Source of the DNA: Sisyra terminalis
Taxonomy: Eukaryota > Arthropoda > Insecta > Neuroptera > Sisyridae
Length of the DNA: 64,000 bases
Direction: 5' to 3'
Assembly: GCA_958496175.1 (NCBI GenBank)
Contig: OY292279.1
Coordinates: 248,001 to 312,000 of the forward strand
This document shows, in pieces, positions 1 through 13,860 of the stretch. The position numbers and the translations under genes were made by a program. Below the pieces are notes generated by a model that did not search any database, was not told the origin of the DNA, and saw only the letters and a program-made list of their open reading frames with translations. Position 1 is the stretch's first letter. Every line of letters starts with the position of its first letter.

Positions 1-639
1 GCAATGATATCCGCAAAAATAACCGCAATGATATCCGCAAAAATAACCGCAATAATATCCGCAAAAATAACCGCAATAATATCCGCAAAAATAACCGCAA
101 ATATTACCGCAAAATAACCGCAATGATATCCGCAAAAATAACCGCAAATATCACCGCAAAATAACCGCAATGATATCCGCAAAAATAACCGCAATATTAT
201 CCACAAAAATAGCCGCAATGATATCCGCAAAATTAACCGCAAATATTACAGCAAAATAACCGCAATAATATCCGCAAAAATAACCGCAATAATATCCGCA
301 AAAATAACCGCAATGATATCAACAAAAATAACCGCAAATATTACCGCAAAATAACCGCAATGATATCCGCAAAATTAACCGCAAATATCACCGCAAAACA
401 ACCGCAATGATATCCGCAAAAATAACCGCAATAATATCCGCAAAAATAACCGCAATGATATCCGCAAAAATAACCGCAAATATCACCGCAAAATAACCGC
501 AATGATATCCGCAAAAATAACCGCAAATATCACCGCAAAATAACCGCAATGATATCCGCAAAAATAACCGCAATAATATCCGCAAAAATAACCGCAAATG
601 TTACCGCAAAATAACCGCAATAATATCCGCAAAAATAAC
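1..639 (+). repeat. Mixed 24/23-bp monomers, no clear higher-order period
   Basis: The stretch holds ordinary monomers with scattered private variants (for example CCACAAAAATAG near 191 and ATCAACAAAAATAA near 319). I could not pair it with another block in the window. There is no gene or unique sequence. Confidence 0.7.
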
Positions 640-2670
640 CGCAATGATATCCGCAAAAATAACCGCATTAATATCCGCAAAAATAACCGCAATAATATCC
701 GCAAAAATAACCGCAATGATATCCGCAAAAATTACCGCAAATATCACCGCAAAATAACCGCAATGATATCCGCAAAAATAACCGCAATAATATCCGCAAA
801 AATAACCGCAAATATCACCGCAAAATAACCGCAATGATATCCGCAAAAATAACCGCAAATATCACCGCAAAATAACCGCAATGATATCCGCAAAAATAAC
901 CGCAAATATTACCGCAAAATAACCGCAATGATATCCGCCAAAATAACCGCAAATATTACCGCAAAATAACCGCAAATATCACCGCAAAATAACCGCAATG
1001 ATATCCGCAAAAATAACCGCAATGATATCCGCAAAAATACCCGCAATAATATCCGCAAAAATAACCGCAATGATATCCGCAAAAATAACCGCAAATATTA
1101 CCGCAAAATAACCGCAATGATATCCGCAAAAATAACCGCAAATATCACCGCAAAATAACCGCAATGATATCCGCAAAAATAACCGCAATAATATCCGCAA
1201 AAATAACCGCAATGATATCCGCAAAAATTACCGCAAATATCACCGCAAAATAACCGCAATGATATCCGCAAAAATAACCGCAATAATATCCGCAAAAATA
1301 ACCGCAAATATCACCGCAAAATAACCGCAATGATATCCGCAAAAATAACCGCAAATATTACCGCAAAATAACCGCAATGATATCCGCCAAAATAACCGCA
1401 ATGATATCCGCAAAAATAACCGCAAATATTACCGCAAAATAACCGCAAATATCACCGCAAAATAACCGCAATGATATCCGCAAAAATAACCGCAAATATC
1501 ACCGCAAAATAACCGCAATGATATCCGCAAAAATAACCGCATTAATATCCGCAAAAATAACCGCAATAATATCCGCAAAAATAACCGCAATGATATCCGC
1601 AAAAATTACCGCAAATATCACCGCAAAATAACCGCAATGATATCCGCAAAAATAACCGCAATAATATCCGCAAAAATAACCGCAAATATCACCGCAAAAT
1701 AACCGCAATGATATCCGCAAAAATAACCGCAAATATTACCGCAAAATAACCGCAATGATATCCGCCAAAATAACCGCAATAATATCCGCAAAAATAACCG
1801 CAAATATTACCGCAAAATAACCGCAAATATCACCGCAAAATAACCGCAATAATATCCGCAAAAATAACCGCAATGATATCCGCAAAAATAACCGCAAATA
1901 TCACCGCAAAATAACCGCAATGATATCCGCAAAAATAACCGCAATGATATCCGCAAAAATACCCGCAATAATATCCGCAAAAATAACCGCAATGATATCC
2001 GCAAAAATAACCGCAAATATTACCGCAAAATAACCGCAATGATATCCGCAAAAATAACCGCAAATATCACCGCAAAATAACCGCAATGATATCCGCAAAA
2101 ATAACCGCAATGATATCCGCAAAAATAACCGCAATAATATCCGCAAAATTAACCGCAAATATTACAGCAAAATAACCGCAATGATATCCGCAAAAATAAC
2201 CGCAATAATATCCGCAAAAATAACCGCAATGATATCCGCAAAAATAACCGCAAATATTACCGCAAAATAACCGCAATGATATCCGCAAAAATAACCGCAA
2301 ATATCACCGCAAAATAACCGCAATGATATCCGCAAAAATAACCGCAATGATATCCGCAAAATTAACCGCAAATATCACCGCGAAATAACCGCAATGATAT
2401 CCGCAAAAATAACCGCAATGATATCCGCAAAAATAACCGCAATAATATCCGCAAAATTAACCGCAAATATTACAGCAAAATAACCGCAATGATATCCGCA
2501 AAAATAACCGCAATAATATCCGCAAAAATAACCGCAATAATATCCGCAAAAATAACCGCAATGATATCCGCAAAAATAACCGCAAATATTACCGCAAAAT
2601 AACCGCAATGATATCCGCAAAAATAACCGCAAATATCACCGCAAAATAACCGCAATGATATCCGCAAAAA
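640..2670 (+). repeat. Higher-order block A, copy 1 (about 2.03 kb)
   Basis: The variant pattern (GCATTAATATCC at 665, CCGCCAAAATAA units, AAAAATACCCGC units) recurs 3,029 bp downstream up to about 1,850 and 3,076 bp downstream after that, ending near 2,670. Part of it (about 1,098-1,732) also recurs at an offset of 2,155 bp, so that section is present three times between 1 and 4.8 kb. Boundaries were judged by eye from the variants and are good to a few tens of bases. Confidence 0.8.
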
Positions 2671-3668
2671 TAACCGCAATAATATCCGCAAAAATAACCG
2701 CAATGATATCCGCAAAAATTACCGCAAATATCACCGCAAAATAACCGCAATGATATCCGCTAAAATAAAAGCAATAATATCCGCAAAAATAACCGCAAAT
2801 ATCACCGCAAAATAACCGCAATGATATCCGCAAAAATAACCGCAAATATTACCGCAAAATAACCGCAATGATATCCGCCAAAATAACCGCAATAATATCC
2901 GCAAAAATAACCGCAAATATTACCGCAAAATAACCGCAATGATATCCGCAAAAATAACCGCAATGATATCCGCAAAAATACCCGCAATAATATCCGCAAA
3001 AATAACCGCAATGATATCCGCAAAAATAACCGCAAATATTACCGCAAAATAACCGCAATGATATCCGCAAAAATAACCGCAAATATCACCGCAAAATAAC
3101 CGCAATGATATCCGCAAAAATAACCGCAATAATATCCGCAAAAATAACCGCAATGATATCCGCAAAAATAACTGCAATGATATCCGCAAAAATACCCGCA
3201 ATAATATCCGCAAAAATAACCGCAATGATATCCGCAAAAATAACCGCAAATATTACCGCAAAATAACCGCAATGATATCCGCAAAAATAACCGCAAATAT
3301 CACCGCAAAATTACCGCAATGATATCCGCAAAAATAACCGCAATAATATCCGCAAAAATAACCGCAATGATATCCGCAAAAATTACCGCAAATATCACCG
3401 CAAAATAACCGCAAGGATATCCGCAAAAATAACCGCAATAATATCCGCAAAAATAACCGCAAATATCACCGCAAAATAACCGCAATGATATCCGCAAAAA
3501 TAACCGCAAATATTACCGCAAAATAACCGCAATGATATCCGCCAAAATAACCGCAATGATATCCGCAAAAATAACCGCAAATATTACCGCAAAATAACCG
3601 CAAATATCACCGCAAAAAAACCGCAATGATATCCGCAAAAATAACCGCAAATATCACCGCAAAATAAC
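2671..3668 (+). repeat. Mixed monomers plus partial copy of block A
   Basis: From about 3,253 to 3,668 and on to 3,887 the sequence follows 1,098-1,732 at an offset of 2,155 bp with a few substitutions (CAAGGATATCC near 3,413, CGCAAAAAAACCGC near 3,613). The part before that is mixed monomers, including the odd TAAAATAAAAGCAATAAT near 2,761. There is no gene. Confidence 0.65.
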
Positions 3669-5745
3669 CGCAATGATATCCGCAAAAATAACCGCATTAA
3701 TATCCGCAAAAATAACCGCAATAATATCCGCAAAAATAACCGCAATGATATCCGCAAAAATTACCGCAAATATCACCGCAAAATAACCGCAATGATATCC
3801 GCAAAAATAACCGCAATAATATCCGCAAAAATAACCGCAAATATCACCGCAAAATAACCGCAATGATATCCGCAAAAATAACCGCAAATATCACCGCAAA
3901 ATAACCGCAATGATATCCGCAAAAATAACCGCAAATATTACCGCAAAATAACCGCAATGATATCCGCCAAAATAACCGCAAATATTACCGCAAAATAACC
4001 GCAAATATCACCGCAAAATAACCGCAATGATATCCGCAAAAATAACCGCAATGATATCCGCAAAAATACCCGCAATAATATCCGCAAAAATAACCGCAAT
4101 GATATCCGCAAAAATAACCGCAAATATTACCGCAAAATAACCGCAATGATATCCGCAAAAATAACCGCAAATATCACCGCAAAATAACCGCAATGATATC
4201 CGCAAAAATAACCGCAATAATATCCGCAAAAATAACCGCAATGATATCCGCAAAAATTACCGCAAATATCACCGCAAAATAACCGCAATGATATCCGCAA
4301 AAATAACCGCAATAATATCCGCAAAAATAACCGCAAATATCACCGCAAAATAACCGCAATGATATCCGCAAAAATAACCGCAAATATTACCGCAAAATAA
4401 CCGCAATGATATCCGCCAAAATAACCGCAATGATATCCGCAAAAATAACCGCAAATATTACCGCAAAATAACCGCAAATATCACCGCAAAATAACCGCAA
4501 TGATATCCGCAAAAATAACCGCAAATATCACCGCAAAATAACCGCAATGATATCCGCAAAAATAACCGCATTAATATCCGCAAAAATAACCGCAATAATA
4601 TCCGCAAAAATAACCGCAATGATATCCGCAAAAATTACCGCAAATATCACCGCAAAATAACCGCAATGATATCCGCAAAAATAACCGCAATAATATCCGC
4701 AAAAATAACCGCAAATATCACCGCAAAATAACCGCAATGATATCCGCAAAAATAACCGCAAATATTACCGCAAAATAACCGCAATGATATCCGCCAAAAT
4801 AACCGCAATAATATCCGCAAAAATAACCGCAAATATTACCGCAAAATAACCGCAAATATCACCGCAAAATAACCGCAATGATATCCGCAAAAATAACCGC
4901 AAATATCACCGCAAAATAACCGCAATAATATCCGCAAAAATAACCGCAATGATATCCGCAAAAATAACCGCAAATATCACCGCAAAATAACCGCAATGAT
5001 ATCCGCAAAAATAACCGCAATGATATCCGCAAAAATACCCGCAATAATATCCGCAAAAATAACCGCAATGATATCCGCAAAAATAACCGCAAATATTACC
5101 GCAAAATAACCGCAATGATATCCGCAAAAATAACCGCAAATATCACCGCAAAATAACCGCAATGATATCCGCAAAAATAACCGCAATGATATCCGCAAAA
5201 ATAACCGCAATAATATCCGCAAAATTAACCGCAAATATTACAGCAAAATAACCGCAATGATATCCGCAAAAATAACCGCAATAATATCCGCAAAAATAAC
5301 CGCAATGATATCCGCAAAAATAACCGCAAATATTACCGCAAAATAACCGCAATGATATCCGCAAAAATAACCGCAAATATCACCGCAAAATAACCGCAAT
5401 GATATCCGCAAAAATAACCGCAATGATATCCGCAAAATTAACCGCAAATATCACCGCGAAATAACCGCAATGATATCCGCAAAAATAACCGCAATGATAT
5501 CCGCAAAAATAACCGCAATAATATCCGCAAAATTAACCGCAAATATTACAGCAAAATAACCGCAATGATATCCGCAAAAATAACCGCAATAATATCCGCA
5601 AAAATAACCGCAATAATATCCGCAAAAATAACCGCAATGATATCCGCAAAAATAACCGCAAATATTACCGCAAAATAACCGCAATGATATCCGCAAAAAT
5701 AACCGCAAATATCACCGCAAAATAACCGCAATGATATCCGCAAAA
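3669..5745 (+). repeat. Higher-order block A, copy 2 (one extra 47-bp unit)
   Basis: This copy of 640-2,670 is displaced by 3,029 bp in its first part and 3,076 bp in its second. The change in offset falls near 4,860-4,906, where this copy has one additional 47-bp block (a TGATAT 24-mer plus an ATATCA 23-mer). Otherwise variant order is kept, including the rare TTACAGC and AAAATTAACC units in the last third. Confidence 0.8.
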
Positions 5746-6384
5746 AGAACCGCAATAATATCCGCAAAAATAACCGCAAATATTACCGCAAAATAACCGC
5801 AATTATATCCGCAAAAATAACCGCAAATATCACCGCAAAATAACCGCAATGATATCCGCAAAAATAACCGCAATAATATCCACAAAAATAACCGCAATGA
5901 TATCCGCAAAATTAACCGCAAATATTACAGCAAAATAACCGCAATAATATCCGCAAAAATAACCGCAAATATAACCGCAAAATAACCGCAATGATATCCG
6001 CAAAAATAACCGCAATAATATCCGCAAAAATAACCGCAAATGTTACCGCAAAATAAACGCAATGATATCCGCAAAAATAACCGCTTATATTACCGCAAAA
6101 TAACCGCAATGATATCCGCAAAAATAACCGCAAATATCACCGCAAAATAACCGCAATGATATCCGCCAAAATAACCGCAATAATATCCGCAAAAATAACC
6201 GCAATGATATCCGCAAAAATAACCGCAAATATCACCGCAAAATAACCGCAATGATATCCGCAAAAATAACCGCAATTATATCCGCAAAAATAACCGCAAT
6301 GATATCCGCAAAAATAACCGCAAATATTACCGCAAAATAACCGCAATGATATCCGCAAAAATAACCGCAAATATCACCGCAAAA
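5746..6384 (+). repeat. Mixed monomers
   Basis: This is ordinary satellite with private variants (CAATTATATCC near 5,800, CCGCTTATATTACC near 6,083, CATATAACCGC near 5,971). I found no larger copy elsewhere and saw nothing else in it. Confidence 0.6.
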
Positions 6385-8540
6385 TAACCGCAATGATATC
6401 CTCAAAAATAACCGCAAATATCACCGCAAAATAACCGCAATGATATCCGCAAAAATAACCGCTATGATATCCGCAAAAATAACCGCAATAATATCCGCAA
6501 AAATACCCGCTAATATTACCGGAAAATAACCGCAATGATATCCGCAAAAATAACCGCAAATATCACAGCAAAATAACCGCAATGATATCCGCAAAAATAA
6601 CCGCAAAAAAACCGCAATGATATCCGCAAAAATAACCGCAAAATAACCGCAATGATATCCGCAAAAATAACCGCAAATATCACCGCAAAATAACCGCAAT
6701 GATATCCGCAAAAATAACCGCAATAATATCCGCAAAAATAACCGCAAATGTTACCGCAAAATAACCGCAATGATATCCGCAAAAGTAACCGCAATAATAT
6801 CCGCATAAATAACCGCAATAATATCCGCAAAAATAACCGCAATGATATCCGCAAAAATAACCGCAAATATCACCGCAAAAAAACCGCAATGATATCCGCA
6901 AAAATAACCGCAAATATCACCGCAAAATAACCGCAATGATATCCGCAAAAATAACCGCAATAATATCCGCAAAAATAACCGCAAATATTTTCGCAAAATA
7001 ACCGCAATGATATCCGCAAAAATAACCGCAAATATCACCGCAAAATAACCGCAATGATATCCGCAAAAATAACCGTAAATATCACCGCAAAATAACCGCA
7101 ATGATATCCGCAAAAATAACCGCTATGATATCCGCAAAAATAACCGCAATAATATCCGCAAAAATACCCGCTAATATTACCGGAAAATAACCGCAATGAT
7201 ATCCGCAAAAATAACCGCAAATATCACAGCAAAATAACCGCAATGATATCCGCAAAAATAACCGCAAAAAAACCGCAATGATATCCGCAAAAATAACCGC
7301 AAAATAACCGCAATGATATCCGCAAAAATAACCGCAAATATCACCGCAAAATAACCGCAATGATATCCGCAAAAATAACCGCAATAATATCCGCAAAAAT
7401 AACCGCAAATGTTACCGCAAAATAACCGCAATGATATCCGCAAAAGTAACCGCAATAATATCCGCATAAATAACCGCAATAATATCCGCAAAAATAACCG
7501 CAATGATATCCGCAAAAATAACCGCAAATATCACCGCAAAAAAACCGCAATGATATCCGCAAAAATAACCGCAAATATCACCGCAAAATAACCGCAATGA
7601 TATCCGCAAAAATAACCGCAATAATATCCGCAAAAATAACCGCAAATATTTTCGCAAAATAACCGCAATGATATCCGCAAAAATAACCGCAAATATCACC
7701 GCAAAATAACCGCAATGATATCCGCAAAAATAACCGTAAATATCACCGCAAAATAACCGCAATGATATCCGCAAAAATAACCGCAATAATATCCGCAAAA
7801 ATAACCGCAATAATATCCGCAAAAATAACAGCAATGATATCCGTAAAAATAACCGCAAATATTACCGCAAAATAACCGCAATGATATCCGCAAAAGTAAC
7901 CGCAATAATATCCGCATAAATAACCGCAATAATATCCGCAAAAATAACCGCAATGATATCCGCAAAAATAACCGCAAATATCACCGCAAAAAAACCGCAA
8001 TGATATCCGCAAAAATAACCGCAAATATCACCGCAAAATAACCGCAATGATATCCGCAAAAATAACCGCTATGATATCCGCAAAAATAACCGCAATAATA
8101 TCCGCAAAAATACCCGCTAATATTACCGGAAAATAACCGCAATGATATCCGCAAAAATAACCGCAAATATCACAGCAAAATAACCGCAATGATATCCGCA
8201 AAAATAACCGCAAAAAAACCGCAATGATATCCGCAAAAATAACCGCAAAATAACCGCAATGATATCCGCAAAAATAACCGCAAATATCACCGCAAAATAA
8301 CCGCAATGATATCCGCAAAAATAACCGCAATAATATCCGCAAAAATAACCGCAAATGTTACCGCAAAATAACCGCAATGATATCCGCAAAAGTAACCGCA
8401 ATAATATCCGCATAAATAACCGCAATAATATCCGCAAAAATAACCGCAATGATATCCGCAAAAATAACCGCAAATATCACCGCAAAAAAACCGCAATGAT
8501 ATCCGCAAAAATAACCGCAAATATCACCGCAAAATAACCG
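6385..8540 (+). repeat. 661-bp module repeated at +661 and +946 bp
   Basis: A module marked by CCGCTATGATATCC, ACCCGCTAATATTACCGG, CACAGCAAAATAA, two short AAAAAAACCGC units and CCGCATAAATAACC starts near 6,421, again near 7,082 (offset 661) and again near 8,028 (offset 946 from the second). The 285 bp that separate copies two and three beyond the 661-bp period are a partial internal repeat (7,743-8,027) made only of monomers. The rare ATATTTTCGC variant (6,985 and 7,646) is part of the module. Confidence 0.85.
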
Positions 8541-9942
8541 CAATGATATCCGCAAAAATAACCGCAATCATATCCGCAAAAATAACCGCAAATATTTTCG
8601 CAAAATAACCGCAATGATATCCGCAAAAATAACCGCAAATATCACCGCAAAATAACCGCAATGATATCCGCAAAAATAACCGTAAATATCACCGCAAAAT
8701 AACCGCAATGATATCCGCAAAAATAACCGCAATAATATCCGCAAAAATAACCGCAAATGTTACCGCAAAATAACCGCAATGATATCCGCAAAAGTAACCG
8801 CAATAATATCCGCATAAATAACCGCAATGATATCCGCAAAAATAACCGCAAATATCACCGCAAAATAACCGCAATGATATCCGCAAAAATAACCGCAATA
8901 ATATCCGCAAAAATAACCGCAAATATTTTCGCAAAATAACCGCAATGATATCCGCAAAAATAACCGCAAATATCACCGCAAAATAACCGCAATGATATCC
9001 GCAAAAATAACCGTAAATATCACCGCAAAATAACCGCAATGATATCCGCAAAAATAACCGCAAATATCACCGCAAAATAACCGCAATGATATCCGCAAAA
9101 ATAACCGCAATTATATCCGCAAAAATAACCGCAATGATATCCGCAAAAATAACCGCAAATATTACCGCAAAATAACCGCAATGATATCCGCAAAAATAAC
9201 CGCAAATATCACCGCAAAATAACCGCAATGATATCCTCAAAAATAACCGCAAATATCACCGCAAAATAACCGCAATGATATCCGCAAAAATAACCGCTAT
9301 GATATCCGCAAAAATAACCGCAATAATATCCGCAAAAATAACCGCAATGATATCCGCAAAAATAACCGCAAATATAACCGCAAAAAAACCGCAATGATAT
9401 CCGCAAAAATAACCGCAAATATCACCGCAAAATAACCGCAATGATATCCGCAAAAATAACCGCAAATATTACCGCAAAATAACCGCAATGATATCCGCAA
9501 AAATAACCGCAAATATTACAGCAAAATAACTGCAATAATATCCGCAAAAATAACCGCAATGATATCCGCAAAAATAACCGCAAAATAACCGCAATGATAT
9601 CCGCAAAAATAACCGCAAATATCACCGCAAAATAACCGCAATGATATCCGCACAAATAACCGCAATAATATCCGCAAAAATAACCGCAAATGTTACCGCA
9701 AAATAACCGCAATGATATCCGCAAAAGTAACCGCAGTAATATCCGCATAAATAACCGCAATAATATCCGCAAAAATAACCGCAAATATCACCGCAAAATA
9801 ACCGCAATGATATCCGCACAAATAACCGCAATGATATCCGCAAAAATAACCGCAAATATCACCGCAAAAAAACCGCAATGATATCCGCAAAAATAACCGC
9901 TATGATATCCGAAAAAATAACCGCAATAATATCCGCAAAAAT
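8541..9942 (+). repeat. Mixed array with fragments shared with 6.4-8.5 kb and 11.5-12.1 kb
   Basis: About 8,568-9,000 reuses the ATATTTTCGC and CCGTAAATATCACC variants of the preceding module. About 8,990-9,600 recurs 2,475 bp downstream, later shifting to about 2,499 after one extra 24-bp unit (CTGCAATAAT at 9,530 and 12,029). Variants include CACAAATAACC units near 9,652 and 9,815. There is no gene. Confidence 0.65.
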
Positions 9943-11015
9943 AACCGCAATGATATCCGCAAAAATAACCGCAAATATCACCGCAAAATAACCGCAATGA
10001 TATCCGCAAAAATAACCGCATTAATATCCGCAAAAATAACCGCAATAATATCCGCAAAAATAACCGCAATGATATCCGCAAAAATTACCGCAAATATCAC
10101 CGCAAAATAACCGCAATGATATCCGCAAAAATAACCGCAATAATATCCGCAAAAATAACCGCAAATATCACCGCAAAATAACCGCAATGATATCCGCAAA
10201 AATAACCGCAAATATTACCGCAAAATAACCGCAATGATATCCGCCAAAATAACCGCAATAATATCCGCAAAAATAACCGCAAATATTACCGCAAAATAAC
10301 CGCAAATATCACCGCAAAATAACCGCAATAATATCCGCAAAAATAACCGCAATGATATCCGCAAAAATAACCGCAAATATCACCGCAAAATAACCGCAAT
10401 GATATCCGCAAAAATAACCGCAATGATATCCGCAAAAATACCCGCAATAATATCCGCAAAAATAACCGCAATGATATCCGCAAAAATAACCGCAAATATT
10501 ACCGCAAAATAACCGCAATGATATCCGCAAAAATAACCGCAAATATCACCGCAAAATAACCGCAATGATATCCGCAAAAATAACCGCAATGATATCCGCA
10601 AAAATAACCGCAATAATATCCGCAAAATTAACCGCAAATATTACAGCAAAATAACCGCAATGATATCCGCAAAAATGACCGCAATAATATCCGCAAAAAT
10701 AACCGCAATGATATCCGCAAAAATAACCGCAAATATTACCGCAAAATAACCGCAATGATATCCGCAAAAATAACCGCAAATATCACCGCAAAATAACCGC
10801 AATGATATCCGCAAAAATAACCGCAATGATATCCGCAAAATTAACCGCAAATATCACCGCGAAATAACCGCAATGATATCCTCAAAAATAACCGCAATGA
10901 TATCCGCAAAAATAACCGCAATAATATCCGCAAAATTAACCGCAAATATTACAGCAAAATAACCGCAATGATATCCGCAAAAATAACCGCAATAATATCC
11001 GCAAAAATAACCGCA
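9943..11015 (+). repeat. Displaced copy of block A (offset 8,479 bp from copy 1)
   Basis: The sequence follows 1,464-2,536 at a constant offset of 8,479 bp with few substitutions (AAAATGACC near 10,675, CCTCAAAAATAA near 10,880). It lacks the extra 47-bp unit of copy 2 and therefore matches the copy-1 form of the block. It sits between segments of a different variant type. Confidence 0.8.
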
Positions 11016-13055
11016 ATGATATCCGCAAAATTAACCGCAAATATTACCGCAAAATAACCGCAATAATATCCTCAAAAATAACCGCAATGATATCCGCAAA
11101 AATAACCGCAATAATATCCGCAAAATTAACCGCAAATATTACAGCAAAATAACCGCAATAATATCCGCAAAAATAACCGCAATGATATCCGCAAAAATAA
11201 CCGCAAATATTACCGCAAAATAACCGCAATGATATCCGCAAAAATAACCGCAAATATCACCGCAAAATAACGGCAATGATATCCGCAAAAATAACCGCAA
11301 TAATATCCGCAAAAATAACCGCAATGATATCCGCCAAATTAACCGCAAATATTACAGCAAATTAACCGCAATAATATCCGCAAAAATAACCGCAATAATA
11401 TCCGCAAAAATAACCGCAATGATATCCGCAAAAATAACCGCAAATATTACCGCAAAATAACCGCAATGATATCCGCAAAAATAACCGCAATAATATCCGC
11501 AAAAATAACCGCAATGATATCCGCAAAAATAACCGCAAATATCACCGCAAAATAACCGCAATGATATCCGCAAAAATAACCGCAATTATATCCGCAAAAA
11601 TAACCGCAATGATATCCGCAAAAATAACCGCAAATATTACCGCAAAATAACCGCAATGATATCCGCAAAAATAACCGCAAATATCACCGCAAAATAACCG
11701 CAATGATATCCTCAAAAATAACCGCAAATATCACCGCAAAATAACCGCAATGATATCCGCAAAAATAACCGCTATGATATCCGCAAAAATAACCGCAATA
11801 ATATCCGCAAAAATAACCGCAATGATATCCGCAAAAATAACCGCAAATATAACCGCAAAAAAACCGCAATGATATCCGCAAAAATAACCGCAAATATCAC
11901 CGCAAAATAACCGCAATGATATCCGCAAAAATAACCGCAAATATTACCGCAAAATAACCGCAATGATATCCGCAAAAATAACCGCAATGATATCCGCAAA
12001 AATAACCGCAAATATTACAGCAAAATAACTGCAATAATATCCGCAAAAATAACCGCAATGATATCCGCAAAAATAACCGCAAAATAACCGCAATGATATC
12101 CGCAAAAATAACCGCAAAATAACCGCAATGATATCCGCAAAAATAACCGCAAATATCACCGCAAAATAACCGCAATGATATCCGCACAAATAACCGCAAT
12201 AATATCCGCAAAAATAACCGCAAATATCACCGCAAAAAAACCGCAATGATATCCGCAAAAATAACCGCTATGATATCCGAAAAAATAACCGCAATAATAT
12301 CCGCAAAAATAACCGCAATGATATCCGCAAAAATAACCGCAAATATCACCGCAAAATAACCGCAATGATATCCGCAAAAATAACCGTAAATATCACCGCA
12401 AAATAACCGCAATGATATCCGCAAAAATAACCGCAATAATATCCGCATAAATAACCGCAATAATATCCGCAAAAATAACCGCAATGATATCCGCAAAAAT
12501 AACCGCAAATATCACCGCAAAATAACCGCAATGATATCCGCAAAAGTAACCGCAATAATATCCGCATAAATAACCGCAATAATATCCGCAAAAATAACCG
12601 CAATGATATCCGCAAAAATAACCGCAAATATCACCGCAAAAAAACCGCAATGATATCCCCAAAAATAACCGCAAATATCACCGCAAAATAACCGCAATGA
12701 TATCCAAAAAAATAACCGCAAATATTACCGCAAAATAACCGCAATGATATCCGCAAAAATAACCGCAATGATATCCGCAAAAATAACCGCAAATATCACC
12801 GCAAAATAACCGCAATGATATCCGCACAAATAACCGCAATAATATCCGCAAAAATAACCGCAAATGTTACCGCAAAATAACCGCAATGATATCCGCAAAA
12901 GTAACCGCAGTAATATCCGCATAAATAACCGCAATAATATCCGCAAAAATAACCGAAAATATTACCGCAAAATATCCGCAATGATATCCGCAAAAATAAC
13001 CGCAAATATCACCGCAAAAAAACCGCAATGATATCCGCAAAAATAACCGCAAATA
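11016..13055 (+). repeat. Mixed array, including second copy of 8,990-9,600
   Basis: About 11,465-12,100 repeats 8,990-9,600. After it come units of the 6.4-8.5 kb type (CCGCTATGATATCC, CCGCATAAATAACC, AAAAAAACCGC) in shuffled order, with local damage such as ATCCAAAAAAATAACC near 12,702 and ACCGAAAATATTACC near 12,953. This looks like the edge of the first variant domain. There is no gene. Confidence 0.6.
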
Positions 13056-13860
13056 TCACCGCAAAATAACCGCAATGATATCCGCAAAAATAACCGCAAA
13101 TATTACCGCAAAATAACCGCAATGATATCCGCAAAAATAACCGCAAATATCACCGCAAAATAACCGCAATGATATCCGCAAAAATAACCGCAATAATATC
13201 CGCAAAAATAACCGCAATGATATCCGCAAAATAAACCGCAAATATTACAGCAAAATAACCGCAATAATATCCGCAAAAATAACCGCAAATATTACCGCAA
13301 AATAACCGCAATGATATCCGCAAAAATAACCGCAATAATATCCGCAAAAATAACCGCAAATGTTACCGCAAAATAACCGCAATGATATCCGCAAAAATAA
13401 CCGCAATAATATCTGCAAAAAAAACCGCAATATTATCCGCAAAAATAACCGCAATGATATCCGCAAAAATAACCGCAAATATCACCGCAAAATTACCGCA
13501 ATGATATCCGCAAAAATAACCGCAATAATATCCGCAAAAATAACCGCAATGATATCCGCAAAATTAACCGCAAATATTACAGCAAAATAACCGCAATAAT
13601 ATCCGCAAAAATAACCGCAAATATTACCGCAAAATAACCGCAATGATATCCGCAAAAATAACCGCAATAATATCCGCAAAAATAACCGCTAATGTTACCG
13701 CAAAATAACCGCAATGATATCCGCAAAAATAACCGCAATAATATCCGCAAAAATAACCGCAATAATATCCGCAAAAATAACCGCAATGATATCCGCAAAA
13801 ATAACCGCAAATATTACCGCAAAATAACCGCAATGATATCCGCTAAAATAACCGCAAATA
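13056..13860 (+). repeat. Mixed monomers at the start of the second variant domain
   Basis: Units with TTACAGC, AAAATTAACC and ATGTTACC become frequent from here on, while CCGCCAAAATAA and CCGCATAAATAA become rare until about 31 kb. ATCTGCAAAAAAAACC near 13,412 is a local oddity. There is no larger copy that I could follow. Confidence 0.55.

Noticed and set aside
6590..6660. Short A-runs (AAAAAAACCGC) as sequencing errors
   Set aside because: The same short units recur in each copy of the 661-bp module (near 7,268 and 8,213), so they are inherited variants and not random errors.
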